A stretch of DNA of 64,000 nucleotides from the NCBI RefSeq assembly GCF_042665075.1, contig NZ_JBHTBR010000002.1, positions 1 to 64,000 on the forward strand. Reading direction: 5' to 3'. The notes below the pieces were generated by a model. It did no database searches. It had not been told where the DNA came from and saw only the letters and a list, made by a program, of their open reading frames with translations. The first letter of the stretch is position 1. Each line of letters opens with the position of its first letter. This document shows, piece after piece, positions 34,733-44,103 of the stretch. Source of the stretch: Hirschia litorea. Its GTDB lineage: Bacteria; Pseudomonadota; Alphaproteobacteria; Caulobacterales; Hyphomonadaceae. Both the position numbers and the translations under genes were made by a program.

Positions 34733-34965
34733 TTTACTAAGAACTCTCCCAATCGTCTCTTGCCGCTTTTGAATGGGGCAAAAGCCCGTCATCAACGCTG
34801 ACAAAGTATTGTAAAACTAATAACGTCAATTGTCGCTTATACCAGCCTTGTGACTGAGATTTTTTTTGTTTTTGAGAGATGATGCATTATTTGCGATTAT
34901 TAAGAAAAGGCTTACTGAAAATTTATACCCTCTGGGTCTATATGCACGCAATGAAGAGGTATGAC

Positions 34966-34981
34966 TGGCTTTGTTCTTGCA
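34966..34981 (+). promoter_or_regulatory. Sigma-54-like promoter before the ExoA-like gene
   Basis: TGGCTT-TGTTC-TTGC followed by A: GG and GC at the right spacing. The predicted start near 34992 lies about 50 bases before ATG 35045, and the element falls inside the longer open frame, which supports the shorter CDS. Confidence 0.65.
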
Positions 34982-35044
34982 GACTTCTGTATAAAAAAAC
35001 ATCGCTTCGATAAAATCGGCGGTGATAAAAGTGGAGTACATTGC

Positions 35045-36091
35045 ATGCTAAATAAAGTTGATCTTGCAAAACAGACCTATGCAGTTATCCCAACTTTAAA
35101 TGAAGAACACTATATTGAGACGTGTTTGCGCTCTTTGATGGTGGGAGATGCGGCGTTGTCTCACGTTCAATTCGTTGTGGTTGATGGCGGTAGTGATGAT
35201 AAGACTGTGCAAATTGTCGAGCGATTGAAAGGTGAGTTTTCCAATCTATCCGTTTTGCACAATCCTAAAAAATTGCAGGCAGCGGCATTAAACTTAGCAG
35301 CGGAGCAGGCACCAGATGGCGCTAAGATCATGGTGCGGTGTGATGCGCATTCTATTTATCCGCAAGACTTTGTTTTGACTGTGGCTGGTAAACTCGCTGA
35401 GATTGAGGCTGCATCTGTTGTTGTACCAATGGATGCTGTTGGAACACAGGGATATCAAGAGGCGAATGCGTGGGTTGTAGATAAACCGCTTGGAAGTGGT
35501 GGATCATCACATAGAGGCGGTAGCAAGTCTGGCTATGTTGATCATGGTCATCATGCAGCCTTTGATCTGGAGGTGTTTCGTAGCCTTGGCGGGTATGACG
35601 AAAACTTCTCGCACAATGAAGATGCTGAATATGATCACCGCGTGAATGAGGCTGGTCACAAAGTATATATGTATGCGGAGGGACGTATTGAATATATGCC
35701 GCGTCCGACATTTCGAGCGACGTGGAAGCAGTATTTCAAATATGGCCGTGCGATGAATATGAAAAAGCATGGAACGAAACCAAAATTGCGCCAAGCTATT
35801 CCGATTATTAATCTGGGTATTATGGCTGCGTCCGTCGTTGCGTGGGGGGTATTAGCGGCAACAAACTCGCTGCTTGCATTCCCGTTGATTACTCTGATGA
35901 CCGCGATGCCAATCGTTTATTTGAGCGTGTTGGTTTTGGTGGGGCTTGTTTGTGCGGTTAAGCTGAAGAAAATATCGGGCCTGAATGCTGGGCTTGCATT
36001 GGGGGCGATGCATAACGCATGGGCATTAGGTTTTTTAAAGGGGTATTTGTTTGTTCCTGTTGAGAAACAAGCTATTGAAGTTACCGTTTAA
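35045..36091 (+). CDS. Family 2 glycosyltransferase, succinoglycan ExoA-like
   Basis: A 348-residue inner-membrane transferase. The GT-A part reads YAVIPTLNEEHYIETCLRSL, VVVDGGSDDKTVQIV, then HHAAFDLEVFRSLGGYDENFSHNEDAEYDHRV with the catalytic-type ED pair (about 200). Two or three C-terminal helices (IINLGIMAASVVAWGVLAA, IVYLSVLVLVGLVCAV) anchor it, as in ExoA of rhizobia, which adds the third sugar (a beta-1,3-glucose) to the lipid-linked unit. ATG 35045 has GGAG nine bases upstream. It opens the exopolysaccharide region. Confidence 0.88.
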   Translation: MLNKVDLAKQTYAVIPTLNEEHYIETCLRSLMVGDAALSHVQFVVVDGGSDDKTVQIVERLKGEFSNLSVLHNPKKLQAAALNLAAEQAPDGAKIMVRCDAHSIYPQDFVLTVAGKLAEIEAASVVVPMDAVGTQGYQEANAWVVDKPLGSGGSSHRGGSKSGYVDHGHHAAFDLEVFRSLGGYDENFSHNEDAEYDHRVNEAGHKVYMYAEGRIEYMPRPTFRATWKQYFKYGRAMNMKKHGTKPKLRQAIPIINLGIMAASVVAWGVLAATNSLLAFPLITLMTAMPIVYLSVLVLVGLVCAVKLKKISGLNAGLALGAMHNAWALGFLKGYLFVPVEKQAIEVTV

Positions 36092-36154
36092 ATAGATCAG
36101 CACATTACAAATGATAGAGCTGATCTCGCAGTATAAGATTTGAGAGACCACTAA

Positions 36155-36189
36155 AAAAAGCGACATAGTTTTATCCTATGTCGCTTTTT
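36155..36189. terminator. Bidirectional intrinsic terminator
   Basis: Perfect 14-bp stem AAAAAGCGACATAG / CTATGTCGCTTTTT with loop TTTTATC, between the convergent ExoA-like and GH16 genes. Confidence 0.93.
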
Positions 36190-36218
36190 CTATGGTTTGG
36201 GACGCTTATATCGCGCGT

Positions 36219-37154
36219 TTAATTGTTGTTCTGCGCTGTTTTGGTTATTTCGCCATTCTCTATGAGTTCGACAACGGATTGGCTTAGCAATTCTGGCTTG
36301 TCCGAGCATTTTTCGGCGGAATCATCATTGAGCCTTGTGTAGGACACACATCGAAATACCGCGCTGGCACCGTCTGCAAATCGTGCTTTGCCATGCCATT
36401 CAAAAATATTGCCCGTCCAAATTTGCATCATGAGACGTTGAGGTGCGTCTGGAATGTCAAAATCGCGATCCGTGGCTGTAAACATGAGTTTGTCATCGAT
36501 AAACCAACGCACTTCCGTAGGGGTCCATTCAAAAGCATATAGATGGAATTCTTCAGATGCGTCGTAAGGGAGTTTTATCGTGTGACCGCCCATTTCTCGG
36601 CCATCGCGATAAATATTGAATTGCACGCTTTGGGTATCTTTGCCGAGGAATTCTATATCAATCTCGTCGTGAGGGTCTTTAAAATAGTCATTGGTGTGCG
36701 TGAAAAATCCGGTGACAATCCCTGATCCTGGCGCAGATGTCATGATCGTCTCGTAACGACCGTATTGTGACCAACCCTTTTTTTGGTACTCAGCGCCACT
36801 AAATGGTTTTTTAGCCATTTTTCTGTGTGTCAGAGCAAGCGCAACATCACCATTTTCCATGAAAATAGTATTGTCAGTTGTCCACCCATTTTGGAAAAAG
36901 TCGTCTTCAATGATGAAGTTGGAAATATACCATTTGGTATAGTCATGGCCGGCTTCAAATGTTTTTACGAAGGAGTCGAGTAATTCGCGATTATTTGGAT
37001 TGCTATAGGGGATTTGGTCTGAGTGAATTTCTGAGTTTGCTTTTTCAGCAGATGCGAAAACACCAAATGTTGTAACGCTTGAGGCGGTCAACAGGGCAGA
37101 CAAGCTGACCATTAGTAAACTGCCAGAAAGTTGGCGTGACTTAAAGAAATTCAT
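36219..37154 (-). CDS. GH16 family endo-beta-glucanase (ExoK-like), secreted
   Basis: A 311-residue secreted glycoside hydrolase. A signal peptide (MNFFKSRQ, then about 25 hydrophobic residues to VFASA) precedes a GH16 beta-jelly-roll. The catalytic motif DEIDIEFLG gives the nucleophile and acid/base glutamates (ExDxE). HLYAFEWTPTEVRWFIDD is the family's second conserved block. ExoK- and EglC-type enzymes cut nascent exopolysaccharide into shorter chains, which fits the neighbours. A TTG at 37169 is an alternative start. It has its own sigma-54-like promoter. Confidence 0.9.
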   Translation of the reverse strand: MNFFKSRQLSGSLLMVSLSALLTASSVTTFGVFASAEKANSEIHSDQIPYSNPNNRELLDSFVKTFEAGHDYTKWYISNFIIEDDFFQNGWTTDNTIFMENGDVALALTHRKMAKKPFSGAEYQKKGWSQYGRYETIMTSAPGSGIVTGFFTHTNDYFKDPHDEIDIEFLGKDTQSVQFNIYRDGREMGGHTIKLPYDASEEFHLYAFEWTPTEVRWFIDDKLMFTATDRDFDIPDAPQRLMMQIWTGNIFEWHGKARFADGASAVFRCVSYTRLNDDSAEKCSDKPELLSQSVVELIENGEITKTAQNNN

Positions 37155-37481
37155 TTTAGTGTTATCCAATTAAAAGAGGTGTCCGCCTAGAATACGCAAG
37201 ATACTAGCCAAACAAATTCGATTTGAAAACAAATCAACAGGAAAAGCTAAGGGTTATTGAAAGGGTTTTGTGTTTAATTGTGGCTTGAATTTGAGTTAAC
37301 GCTATTTCTTTTACCTAGAGGTGCAATGCGACCTTAATGTGGACGTATTGGGTGTTTCAATGTGGTTCACATGACGGTAAGTGAGGGCATGGCTCAAAAA
37401 GGGCATCATTCTTGTATTAATGCTGTTTAAGTTGCTCAAAGCGTACACTGTGTAGGGTTTGAGATATTTATTGAGGTTTGT
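37155..37481. promoter_or_regulatory. Divergent region between GH16 and polymerase genes
   Basis: 327 bases with the GH16 sigma-54-like element at the left. On the plus strand a weaker version for the polymerase gene is TGGCTC-AAAAA-GGGC (37390-37404), which keeps GG and GC but loses the TT. No other structure was found. Confidence 0.4.
37196..37210 (-). promoter_or_regulatory. Sigma-54-like promoter before the GH16 gene
   Basis: On the minus strand: TGGCTA-GTATC-TTGC, exact -24/-12 spacing. The start site would be near 37184, 30 bases before ATG 37154. Confidence 0.62.
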
Positions 37482-38822
37482 ATGTCTGTTTCTTCGACAG
37501 CTAATAAAAATTTTTCAGATCCACTGAAGCATCAGATGATTCCTATACGTATTCCTTTTGAGGGTGCGAAGTGGGAAATGCTGCTCGTGTCTGTCTGGTT
37601 TTTCGCTACTGCGACAGAATTGGAAGGAATGGGGCCGCTCAGATATTTGTGTTTTGCTGGGTTTTTGGGAAGTGTTGCCCTTAATCAAGCGTTTTTGCGC
37701 CCGTATGCACGCCATCTTTGGTTTTTGTTTCTATTCCCTGCTTGGGTAACGTTTTCTGTAATGTGGTCACCAAATTCAGCGACGGCGCTGAAATTTGGTT
37801 TGATGCATATGCTCGATATTATCCTCCTTATCTACATAGCAGTTCGATTGAGCCCGCATCAAATTATACGCTGTCTGTTTTATGCCTATATTCCTGTTGC
37901 TTTCGTCGTGTTTTCTCACCTCCCAAACCTTGGTCCTTACGATCTGCCAATGGGGTTCGAGGAGAAAAACCTTGTTGCGAACCGTATGTTCTTCTTGTTC
38001 GTTGCCTGTCTCTTTATGGTACTTGAGAGCAAAACACTCATATTTGAAAAGTGGATAGCTGGATTAATTCTGCCGCTAACCTTTCTCAGTATTTTTAAAG
38101 TGGAGTCTGCGACCTCACTCGTTCTGGCAATCGTATCTTTCGGTGTCATGTTGATAATGGGAACAGTGTGGAAGTCTGTTACAAAAATTCAATCAGCTTC
38201 CGTTGTTTTGATAATTAGTATCGTGTCCTTGGTTGTACTGGGTTTGATTATCGGGATGTCGATGTTTGTCGATGGCCCAGTTGTCGCTTTCCTTGATAGT
38301 TTAGGAAAAGATACAACCCTTACTGGGCGTACCGAATTATGGGGATTTGCACAGGAATTGATCCCAGAGAATCCGATCTTTGGATTGGGAGCTGAGGGTT
38401 TCTGGCAGTTAGGACGCGGTGACGCTGAGGGCTGGTTAGAATATTTCTTCAAAGAAGAATACACGCGGTTTTCTTTCCATAACTCCTATTTTGAGATCAC
38501 AGTTCATCTTGGATTGGTCGGACTGAGCTTTATGTTGATCGCGCTGGCATTTGTTCTTTGGCGTGCCATAATAAATTGGTTTCGCAGACAAGATTTGAGC
38601 GCATCATTTTTCCTTATGATTACACTCGTGTCGTTGGCACGTTCCATGACGGAATCTGATTTGTACAATGTGTTTGAAATGAACAAAATTATGCTCTTCT
38701 TGGGTGGTCTTACAGCGTTATCTTTCAAGACTGTTTTAGTTCCAAAGAGTTATTTTGAAAAGAAACCTGCGCAAAACCTAACAATCTCATCACAGTGGAA
38801 AGAGCTTGCACGAGAAAAGTGA
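37482..38822 (+). CDS. O-antigen ligase/polymerase family protein (Wzy, ExoQ-like)
   Basis: A 446-residue multi-pass inner-membrane protein with about ten helices and one large periplasmic loop. The Wzy_C signature is visible: GRTELWGFAQELIPENPIFGLG followed by FSFHNSYFEITVHLGLVGLSFM; the loop's Arg and His are catalytic in the family. It should polymerise lipid-linked repeat units in the periplasm. It is followed by a transferase gene 75 bases downstream, presumably cotranscribed. Confidence 0.9.
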   Translation: MSVSSTANKNFSDPLKHQMIPIRIPFEGAKWEMLLVSVWFFATATELEGMGPLRYLCFAGFLGSVALNQAFLRPYARHLWFLFLFPAWVTFSVMWSPNSATALKFGLMHMLDIILLIYIAVRLSPHQIIRCLFYAYIPVAFVVFSHLPNLGPYDLPMGFEEKNLVANRMFFLFVACLFMVLESKTLIFEKWIAGLILPLTFLSIFKVESATSLVLAIVSFGVMLIMGTVWKSVTKIQSASVVLIISIVSLVVLGLIIGMSMFVDGPVVAFLDSLGKDTTLTGRTELWGFAQELIPENPIFGLGAEGFWQLGRGDAEGWLEYFFKEEYTRFSFHNSYFEITVHLGLVGLSFMLIALAFVLWRAIINWFRRQDLSASFFLMITLVSLARSMTESDLYNVFEMNKIMLFLGGLTALSFKTVLVPKSYFEKKPAQNLTISSQWKELAREK

Positions 38823-38897
38823 TCTTCGTCTCGTAAAAAGGTTTCGATTTTCAATTTTTAAAATGCAGTTCGAGGGTGTTGGGCTGTGGGGTAGGTT

Positions 38898-39857
38898 ATG
38901 ACTTTTCAAAAAGATGTAAGTGTAATTATCGCAGCTTGGCGTGCTCAAGATTATATACAAAATGCGATAGAATCGGCGCTCTCTCAAGAAGGAGTGGAGA
39001 TTGAAGTTATCGTCGTGGACGATGCATCTCCTGATCGCACTTCTGAAGTTGCTAGGGCATGTGGAGAGGGTGATGACCGTCTGCAGGTTATCAAAATGCC
39101 CCAAAATGGTGGACCGTCTAAAGCACGCAATCAAGGAATTTCTGTAGCGCAAGGACGCTACATTGCTGTGCTTGATGCAGATGATACTTTTCTGCCAGGA
39201 AGGCTTGCTCTGCTTGTTAAAGCCGCTGACGATGAAAAAGCTGATATTATCGTTGATAACATCGTGCGCGTTGATGGGCAGGGGCAATCAATTGAAGCCG
39301 GACCTTTTTTGACGCAGCCTGAATTCTCAAAACGACACGTTATCTCACTAGAACATTATATTCGTTGCAATATGATCATGTCGGATGCACCAGCGTTGGG
39401 CTATTTAAAGCCATTGTTCTCGAGTGCATTCTTGCAGGCGCATCATCTAAGCTATGATGAGAGTTTGAGAAATTCAGAAGACTATTATCTTGTCGCAGAC
39501 ATCCTAGCGAAGGGTGGAAAGATGACTTTTGAGCCAATTGCAAAATACGCATATCGTGTGGAAGCTGGCTCGATTTCTCATAGGTTGAATACGCAATTAA
39601 CTGAGCGCCTTGTGGATGCTGCTGTGAGATTTGATCGCCGTCATGGGGATGCTATGTCTGCCGCCGAAAAAGATGCAGCGCGATTGCATCGTGAGAGATT
39701 AGAAAATACGCACGTATTTCAACAAATAGTTGAATATTTGAAAGCAAAACGCTTATTAGGTGTGCTAGCAGTCATGGCACAACGCCCGCGTGCTTTGAGT
39801 TTTGTTTTTGGACAGTTTTTTAAGATCGCTAAGGAAAAGCTACACAAATTAAAATAA
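38898..39857 (+). CDS. Family 2 glycosyltransferase, ExoO-like
   Basis: A 319-residue cytoplasmic GT-A transferase. VSVIIAAWRAQDYIQNAIESAL, VIVVDDASPDRTSEVA, GPSKARNQGIS and IAVLDADDTFLPGR (DxD about 96) are in order, with NSEDYYLVADIL as the acceptor-base region. It is a close paralogue of the gene at 51785-52774 (shared GPS.ARN, VLDADD, GYLKP/GFLKP). Such paired transferases occur in succinoglycan-type clusters, where several GT2 enzymes build one octasaccharide. Confidence 0.9.
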   Translation: MTFQKDVSVIIAAWRAQDYIQNAIESALSQEGVEIEVIVVDDASPDRTSEVARACGEGDDRLQVIKMPQNGGPSKARNQGISVAQGRYIAVLDADDTFLPGRLALLVKAADDEKADIIVDNIVRVDGQGQSIEAGPFLTQPEFSKRHVISLEHYIRCNMIMSDAPALGYLKPLFSSAFLQAHHLSYDESLRNSEDYYLVADILAKGGKMTFEPIAKYAYRVEAGSISHRLNTQLTERLVDAAVRFDRRHGDAMSAAEKDAARLHRERLENTHVFQQIVEYLKAKRLLGVLAVMAQRPRALSFVFGQFFKIAKEKLHKLK

Positions 39858-40276
39858 GAATTTTGTATTTTAAGTGTTCATGTCAAAAAATGCACACATT
39901 TGTGCCAGATCTGAACACGCCATAGTATCGAACTCTTGGCTTTTACATTACGAAAACGAAATGTTGAGGTGTTTATGTTTGTTTTAGCAAAATAGATTAA
40001 TAGTTTGTTTTGTAATCTCAATCGGACGTGAATACTTAACGATGAATTCTTCTATGCAATTGAACCCGATTTAAGGTGTCTAAGTGTTAGAAGGTTACAA
40101 AAATACGGATTTGGCGGATAGGTGACGCTAAATTCTCGGGTTGGCGCTATTTTTTTCAAAAAATGTCGTGAAAACCGAATAATTCTCACCTGTGGTGAAA
40201 TCTTGGCCTCGAAATTGCTCCAGTTGGGGAAATCCAGGTCTCGCGCATGATGTGCGAAAACTAAAAGGGAATGCTA
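39858..40276 (+). promoter_or_regulatory. Upstream region of the barrel-kinase operon
   Basis: 419 gene-free bases. Near the right end is a sigma-54-like promoter (separate entry). A TAAGTGTT motif occurs twice (near 39872 and 40081), and a short palindrome TCACC-TGT-GGTGA lies at 40187-40199. These could be activator or repressor sites, but I could not find the same set before the other promoters. Confidence 0.45.
40204..40219 (+). promoter_or_regulatory. Sigma-54-like promoter before the barrel gene
   Basis: TGGCCT-CGAAA-TTGC followed by T, with exact spacing. The start site would be near 40230, about 47 bases before the GTG at 40277. Confidence 0.62.
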
Positions 40277-41587
40277 GTGTCCAAATTGATCAAAGCTATT
40301 AGTGTTGGCGCGCTGACAACGGTTATCGGGACTCAAGTTGCAGTCGCTCAAGATAACATGTTCAGTCGTGACCGTATTGTCGGAGCGGGTGAGCACTACC
40401 TTCCGGAGTTTGAGCCGCGTGTTGTTCGCGTTGGCACCTTCAAGTTTCAACCCGAGCTAGGGCTGGGCGTTGAAACAAATTCAAATATTTATGCACTTGA
40501 AAATGACGAACAGTCAGATGTGATTGTCGCGGTATCACCTGCGTTTAATCTAGACTCTGATTGGAGCCGTCACGCTTTGGGTGTGACAGCTGAAGCCAAG
40601 CACAAAGAATACACTGACAATGGTGATGAGAGTCACACAAATATCGGTGGTTTCTTACGCGGTCGTTTGGACGTGACACGTGAATTCAACTTCACTGTAA
40701 CTGGTAGCGCACAAAGCTTGACTGAGCAGCGCGGGATTTATGGTGGAAGTGTTGACCTAGACACTTCGCCTGCAGAACCAGCTGAATATGATGTTGCAAG
40801 TTTTGGTGGAGCGGCAAATTTCGAACGCGATGCTGTTCAATTGTCACTTGGTGCAAATGTACGCCAATTGTCATTTGATGATGTACGTTTGAACAATGAT
40901 TTCGTCGATGACCGTTCTTTCCGTGATTTTGATGAGACCGAAATAAAAGCGCGTGCTGGGTATGCAATCAACCCAGACATCGCAGTGTTTGTGCAAGCGC
41001 TGACATATGAGCGTGATTATAGCCAAGACATTAACTTGGCTGATACAAACCCAAACAACGACATTCGTCGTGATGCAGAGGGTTACCGTGCTACAGTTGG
41101 AACAAACTTCCAGCTATCTTCTTTGATACGCGGTGAAGTTGCTGTTGGGTATTTGTTTGAAGAGCGTGAAGATGCACGTTTTGAAGACATTGAAGGTCTC
41201 GCAGTTAATGCGGATGTTCAGTGGCTTCCAACACCTTTGACAACACTTTCTTTGGGTGTGGATCGGTATTCATCTGATACTGGGCAAATCGATATTCCAT
41301 CTGCTCTGGTAACAAGTGGTGAAGTTCGTGTTGATCACGAATTAAAGCGTAACATTCTTTTGACAGCATCTGCTAATGCAGGTGTGGAAGAGTTTGACGG
41401 TAACAATGCAATCGCTTCTTACAATCAAGATTTCTACGATGTAGGCGCTGGGGCTGTATATAAGCTAAACCCAAATGCGCATCTTGATTTCAATCTTCGT
41501 TACTACAACCGCGATTCAAGCAATGAGACTCGCGGACGTAATTTTGACCAAACAATTGTAGGTGTTGGCTTGAAGCTCTTCCCATAA
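40277..41587 (+). CDS. Outer-membrane beta-barrel of the exopolysaccharide export system (BBP2-like)
   Basis: A 436-residue exported protein. The signal peptide SKLIKAISVGALTTVIGTQVAVA ends before QDN. The rest is a chain of amphipathic strands with the LGVGVETNSNIYA-type opening and ends in VGVGLKLFP, as in barrel porins of polysaccharide loci. I propose it forms the outer-membrane exit pore because the Wza-like protein here is short. The GTG at 40277 is preferred: AAAGGGA lies six bases before it but touches the in-frame ATG at 40271. It is followed by the kinase gene after 73 bases. Confidence 0.82.
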   Translation: MSKLIKAISVGALTTVIGTQVAVAQDNMFSRDRIVGAGEHYLPEFEPRVVRVGTFKFQPELGLGVETNSNIYALENDEQSDVIVAVSPAFNLDSDWSRHALGVTAEAKHKEYTDNGDESHTNIGGFLRGRLDVTREFNFTVTGSAQSLTEQRGIYGGSVDLDTSPAEPAEYDVASFGGAANFERDAVQLSLGANVRQLSFDDVRLNNDFVDDRSFRDFDETEIKARAGYAINPDIAVFVQALTYERDYSQDINLADTNPNNDIRRDAEGYRATVGTNFQLSSLIRGEVAVGYLFEEREDARFEDIEGLAVNADVQWLPTPLTTLSLGVDRYSSDTGQIDIPSALVTSGEVRVDHELKRNILLTASANAGVEEFDGNNAIASYNQDFYDVGAGAVYKLNPNAHLDFNLRYYNRDSSNETRGRNFDQTIVGVGLKLFP

Positions 41588-41660
41588 GGGAAGGGCCGCA
41601 AGGCAATAGAATTTATTAAATAGTATAATAACAGCTATATAGCGCTGAAGGACCAGAGTT

Positions 41661-43922
41661 TTGACCAAGGCATATCCTTATCCAATTGAATCGAACGCGA
41701 TAAGTTCGTTTCCAGGCAGCCAGAGCGGACCAAGCCAGGTGATTAGTCTTTCACAGGTGGTTCGCACGGTAAGACGTAACCTGATGCTTCTCTTGATTGT
41801 TGTGGCAGCCATTTTTTCCATCGTGGCCGTGATGACGTTTCAGATGGTTCCAATCTACCAAGCATCTGCAAAGGTGATTGTTGATCAGCGTGAAAATAGT
41901 GTTCTTGATGTCGGCGTTCTCTCGGGATTGCCGGCAGCTCCTGGTGTTTTTGAGACCGAGCTTGAAATCATTACAAGCCCAGTTCTTCTAAAGCGAGTTG
42001 TTCGCAAATTGGAACTTCAGAAATATCCTGAATTCAACCCATCTCTTTACGTGCCAACTTCAATGGAAGTATTCAAAGGGCGCGTAACCGATGTGATCAA
42101 ATCTCTTATTCCTGGTTCAAAAGAAGAGATAAAAGAAGAGGCTGTTCTTACTGAAGAAGAAAAGGCTCAAGCTGTAATTGATCAAGCTGCACGCATTTTG
42201 GCAGACAAAGTTACAGCTGAACGTGATGGTCGTAAGTTTCTCTTTTTGGTGACAGCTAGCAGTGTTGATGCGGAGCGTTCTGCACTGATCGCTAATGCTG
42301 TTGCAGATCAGTACCTTGTGGATCAGTTGGATACCAAATTTGATGAAACACGCCGTACGAATGCTTGGTTGGATGAGCGTTTGTCAGGTCTTCGTCAGGA
42401 GCTAAATGTTGCTGAGAGCGCTGTAGAGGCATATCGTTCTGCGAATGGTTTGCTCAGTACCAAAGGTAGCACGCTAACAGAGCAACAGATTTCAGATATT
42501 ACAGCTCAAATGATTACTCAAGAAGCTGAGTATTCAGAAAAGCGTGCACGTTTAACAGCTGTTCGTAATTCTCTAAATGCAGGTTCAGGTGCTGAGGGCA
42601 TGTCTGAAGCTCTGCAATCAGATGTGATCCGTAATTTACGTACGCAACAAGCTCAAATCACACGCGAGCGTGCAGATCTTGAAACAAAGTATGGGCCACG
42701 TCACCCTGATGTGATCTCTATTGTTGGTGAAGAAAAAGACCTTCGTGCACAGATTGACGCTGAAATCCGCCGTATTGTGTCTAGCCTTGAAAGTGAAGTC
42801 TCTATTGCGCGTCGTCGTTTGGACAGTTTGCGTGAAAGCTCAAACAACTTAAAATCTGAACTTTCTCAAAACAACCGCGCTACAATTCGCCTTCGTGAAC
42901 TTGAGCGTAATGCGGATGCATCTCGTACATTGTATGAAGATTTCTTGTCGCAGTTCAAAGAAACAAACCAACAAGAATCTATTCAAGATGCCGACTCTCG
43001 TGTGCTTGCATATGCGGATGTTCCACAATCTGCTGCATTGCCTCGTAAAGCTGTAAACCTCGCACTTGGTCTTTTCCTTGGTGTGGCTGTTGCTGGTGCA
43101 ATTGTTCTGATCATGGAGTTGTTGGACAACCGAGTGTCTTCAGGTGAAGAAATTGAAGAGCGTAATGGTGTGCCATTCCTTGGAAATGTTCCATTGTTGC
43201 CGTCAGGTATTGGTTCTAAAGTTCAGCCGGGTAAGTACTTAATTGAACACCCAATGTCGGCTTTTGCAGAATCGATGAGAAACCTTCGAGCTTCTGTGAA
43301 GTTTGCCAATATTGATAACCCTGCGAAGCTGGTTACTGTGACGTCTTCTTTCCCTGCTGAAGGTAAAACAAGTCTGTCTCTTTCCTTGGCGCGTATATCA
43401 GCAATGACTGGTTCTCGCACTCTTGTGATTGATGGGGATTTCCGTCGTCACCAATTGACTGAAACTTCAGGTCTTAAACCAGAAATCGGTCTTGTTGAGT
43501 ATTTGTTGGGTGAGGTGGAGCTTCAAGATGCAATCCATCGTGATGCCGAAACAGAGCTAGATATTCTTCCTCTTACATCTACACGCAAAACATCACGTGA
43601 TGTGTTTGGATCGAAAACTTTTGATGCGATGATTGAACGCTTGAAGGTCGATTATGATCTAATCATTGTGGATACTGCGCCAATCTTGCTAATGGCAGAG
43701 ACGCGTGTCATTGCGGCTAAGTCTGATCAGGTTCTAGTGGCTGCTCGCTGGCGTCGTACAAGCCGTGCAGCATTGACGCAGACATTGGGTGTCTTACGTG
43801 AATTCAATGCGAATGTTGCTGGTGTTGCACTGACATTTGTTGACTTGAAACGCTTATCTAAGCACTCAGGTGCAGCATTGAGTAATTACAAAGCTTATTC
43901 AAAGTACTACATCAACAACTAG
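41661..43922 (+). CDS. Polysaccharide co-polymerase and tyrosine autokinase (Wzc/ExoP-like)
   Basis: A 753-residue inner-membrane protein. A Wzz-type periplasmic domain lies between helices at about 38-60 and 465-485, with a long coiled coil (about 230-430). The GNVR-like region is followed by a cytoplasmic BY-kinase: Walker A SFPAEGKTSLS (about 562), A' LVIDGDFRRHQ and Walker B LIIVDTAPIL. The tail SNYKAYSKYYINN is a tyrosine cluster that is autophosphorylated in family members. It controls chain length and export. Start is TTG with GAAGGA upstream. Confidence 0.95.
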   Translation: MTKAYPYPIESNAISSFPGSQSGPSQVISLSQVVRTVRRNLMLLLIVVAAIFSIVAVMTFQMVPIYQASAKVIVDQRENSVLDVGVLSGLPAAPGVFETELEIITSPVLLKRVVRKLELQKYPEFNPSLYVPTSMEVFKGRVTDVIKSLIPGSKEEIKEEAVLTEEEKAQAVIDQAARILADKVTAERDGRKFLFLVTASSVDAERSALIANAVADQYLVDQLDTKFDETRRTNAWLDERLSGLRQELNVAESAVEAYRSANGLLSTKGSTLTEQQISDITAQMITQEAEYSEKRARLTAVRNSLNAGSGAEGMSEALQSDVIRNLRTQQAQITRERADLETKYGPRHPDVISIVGEEKDLRAQIDAEIRRIVSSLESEVSIARRRLDSLRESSNNLKSELSQNNRATIRLRELERNADASRTLYEDFLSQFKETNQQESIQDADSRVLAYADVPQSAALPRKAVNLALGLFLGVAVAGAIVLIMELLDNRVSSGEEIEERNGVPFLGNVPLLPSGIGSKVQPGKYLIEHPMSAFAESMRNLRASVKFANIDNPAKLVTVTSSFPAEGKTSLSLSLARISAMTGSRTLVIDGDFRRHQLTETSGLKPEIGLVEYLLGEVELQDAIHRDAETELDILPLTSTRKTSRDVFGSKTFDAMIERLKVDYDLIIVDTAPILLMAETRVIAAKSDQVLVAARWRRTSRAALTQTLGVLREFNANVAGVALTFVDLKRLSKHSGAALSNYKAYSKYYINN

Positions 43923-43940
43923 TGTTTTTGAAAAAAATTG

Positions 43941-43983
43941 AAACGCCCTATTTATGTACTCAACATAAGTAGGGCGTTTTTTT
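43941..43983 (+). terminator. Intrinsic terminator after the kinase gene
   Basis: Stem AAACGCCCTA / TAGGGCGTTT with an inner TTATGT/ACATAA extension and a T7 run. Confidence 0.92.
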
Positions 43984-44028
43984 GTTTTCCCCAAAAAAGA
44001 GAATATTGAGGGGAGTATTCGTCTATAT

Positions 44029-44044
44029 TGGCTTTGATTTTGCT
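44029..44044 (+). promoter_or_regulatory. Sigma-54-like promoter before the GT-B transferase gene
   Basis: TGGCTT-TGATT-TTGC followed by T, exact spacing; start site near 44055, about 50 bases before ATG 44104. An imperfect dyad GAATATT-N6-AGTATTC lies about 10-30 bases upstream. Confidence 0.65.
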
Positions 44045-44103
44045 AAATAGGAAATAGACCCAAGAAACTTGTCTCGTTTTAAGCGAGTATGGAGAGCCGA
44101 TTG

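Noticed and set aside
37390..37404. TGGCTC-AAAAA-GGGC as a sigma-54 promoter for the polymerase gene
   Set aside because: It keeps GG and GC but loses the TT at -12, so it is not strong enough to list alone. The polymerase may still be controlled this way.
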